Shown here piece after piece: positions 62,819 to 64,000 of a DNA stretch of 64,000 nucleotides. The notes under the pieces were generated by a model, which was not told where the DNA came from, did not search any database, and saw only the letters and a program-made list of their open reading frames with translations. Source of the stretch: Brachyspira hampsonii 30446. GTDB taxonomy: Bacteria; Spirochaetota; Brachyspiria; Brachyspirales; Brachyspiraceae. Every line of letters starts with the position of its first letter. The first letter of the stretch is position 1. The DNA is taken from assembly GCF_000316195.1 (NCBI RefSeq), contig NZ_JH994110.1, positions 292,638-356,637 on the forward strand, written 5' to 3'. A program made the translations under genes and the position numbers.

Positions 62819-64000
62819 AACGCACGGTAAATACACTTAAATATATAATTCAAATTATTATTCTTAATGAAGTATATATTTTAAATTTCATTGACTCGTG
62901 CGGTATGTTCTCCGCAAATTTAAAAAAACTTGGGTGGGTGCTGTAATATCTAACTTAAACAATAAAATAGTATAAAGTCAAAATTCAAACTAAAGTAATA
63001 AATTCTGAAGGGCGGGGAGTTAGAAAAAGTTTTTAAATTTTTGCCTTATTTTCATTACCACCATATAGGCTTATTGTTTAATTCTGCAATTAAAATTTTA
63101 TTTGTCTTTTTATTTTATTTTCATTTATTAACGCCCACCCAAGTTTTGATTAGATTTAGGACTTCTTTAACGCACGCAAAATTTTATTTTCAAACATAGC
63201 AAAAATTGTATTGTTAATATATTTATATTTTTTGTTTCGTTTACCGTGCGGTGAATAGGCTAAAAATTTAAATACGCTTGGGTATGTGCTAACATATATA
63301 GTTTAAATACAAAAACAATATGAAGCTAAAATTCAAAGTGAAGTAATAAATTCTAAATGGAGGAGAGTTAGAAAAAGTTTTTAAATTTTTAGCTTTATTA
63401 TAATTCCCACCCTATAGGTTTATTATTTTAATCTGTAATTATAATTTTTAACTTTCTTTATTGTTTAAAAAGAATTTTTTAACGCCCACCCTAGCTTTTA
63501 TTAGATTTTAAATCTTTACAACGCACGCAGAGTTAATTTTTAAACATAATGAAAATTGTATTGTTAATATATTTATATTTTTTGTTTCGTTTACTGTGCG
63601 GTGAATATACTATGAATTTAAATACACTTGGGTGGGTGTTAACAGATGTTATTTAAATCATAAAACAATATAAAGCTAAAATTCAAAATAAAGTAATGAA
63701 CTATAAAGGGCGGGGAGCAAGAAAAAGTTTTTAATTTTTTTAACTTTTACTAATTCCCACCCTATAGGTTTATTATTTTAATCTGTAATTATAATTTTTA
63801 ACTTTCTTTATTGTTTAAAAAGAATTTTTTAACGCCCACCCTAGCTTTTATTAGATTTTAAATCTTTACAACGCACGCAAAATTTTATTTTCAAACATAG
63901 CAAAAATTGTATTGTTAATATATTTATATTTTTTGTTTCGTTTACCGTGCGGTGTACAGACTATAAATCTATGGTAGGGGCTGTGATTTCTAGCTTAAAC
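62819..64000. repeat. Tandem array of palindromic G/C-box elements, period about 350 bp
   Basis: The unit has the outer boxes, G-boxes and C-boxes: AACGCACGGT (62819), CTTGGGTGGGTGCT (62929), GGGCGGGG, AACGCCCACCCAAG (63130), then again AACGCACGC (63169), CTTGGGTATGTGCT (63277), AACGCCCACCCTAGC (63481), AACGCACGC (63520), CTTGGGTGGGTGTT (63627), AACGCCCACCC (63831), AACGCACGC (63870) and CCGTGCGGTG (63945). Spacing of the CTTGGG boxes is 348 and 350 bp. The AT spacers of the last three units are nearly identical, so amplification is recent. The array runs off the window end. No genes in it. Confidence 0.9.

Noticed and set aside
62819-64000. CRISPR-like or leader array from regularly spaced GC boxes
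   Set aside because: Spacers between boxes are themselves repeated among units and the boxes are inverted; this is tandem amplification, not spacer acquisition.

Overview
The window looks like chromosomal DNA of a Brachyspira-type intestinal spirochaete. This is an inference from the very AT-rich base composition, a spirochaete-style gene set (flagellar rod protein, two large chemoreceptors, an M30-type secreted protease, families of about 25 kDa beta-barrel proteins) and lysine/asparagine/isoleucine-rich proteins. There is no rRNA and no phage structural module. No species is claimed.

Layout. 1-3.8 kb: a three-copy 68-bp structured repeat, a large helical protein ending in a HEPN-like motif, and gatB. 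4.06-18.5 kb: a minus-strand surface-polysaccharide cluster with two giant membrane proteins sharing an N-terminal module, a GT9 and a GT2 glycosyltransferase, four methyltransferases (two of them broken), a radical SAM/SPASM protein, and a ColD/ColC-like pair pointing to a 3,6-dideoxyhexose such as colitose. This cluster carries an (AAAC)16 tract in a leader, a G10 tract inside a gene and frameshifts at short repeats, all suggestive of phase variation. 18.9-27.2 kb: adenine deaminase, PP2C phosphatase plus DUF4234 protein, lipoprotein, aspartate kinase, second DUF4234 protein, secreted M30-like metalloprotease. 27.2-33.2 kb: two separate operons, each pairing an SMC/OLD-like ATPase with a small protein carrying a PD-(D/E)XK-like core; between them lie a Cys-tRNA deacylase, a BFD ferredoxin and a split chromate transporter. 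33.3-35.7 kb: class III fructose-bisphosphatase and tRNAs Pro, Arg, His. 36.0-39.4 kb: an array of four outer-membrane barrel genes (one frameshifted) plus a remnant of a fifth. 39.6-64 kb: tRNA-Arg, TPR protein, a third ATPase, VWA protein, lon, two chemoreceptors, ruvB, M23 peptidase, orphan adenine methylase, alanine symporter and alanine racemase, flgF, murA.

Three families of non-coding repeat run through the window. (1) A large imperfect palindrome of about 230-440 bp, built from CGCACGG/CCGTGCG boxes and GGGTGGG/GGGCGGGG boxes, is seen at seven intergenic sites plus a tandem array of period about 350 bp at the right end. (2) A MITE-like element of about 280-305 bp has GACTTGTTTC terminal inverted repeats and TA at both ends. 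(3) A tandem stem-loop repeat sits directly upstream of the ribosome-binding sites of two unrelated genes, with the stem conserved while its sequence changes.

The strongest candidates for undescribed biology are the twin ATPase/nuclease-like pairs, the covarying pre-RBS repeats, the G/C-box palindromes and the AAAC-tract leader ORF. Several frameshifts lie in short A/T runs. From sequence alone they could be phase variation, decay or sequencing error, and each entry says so.
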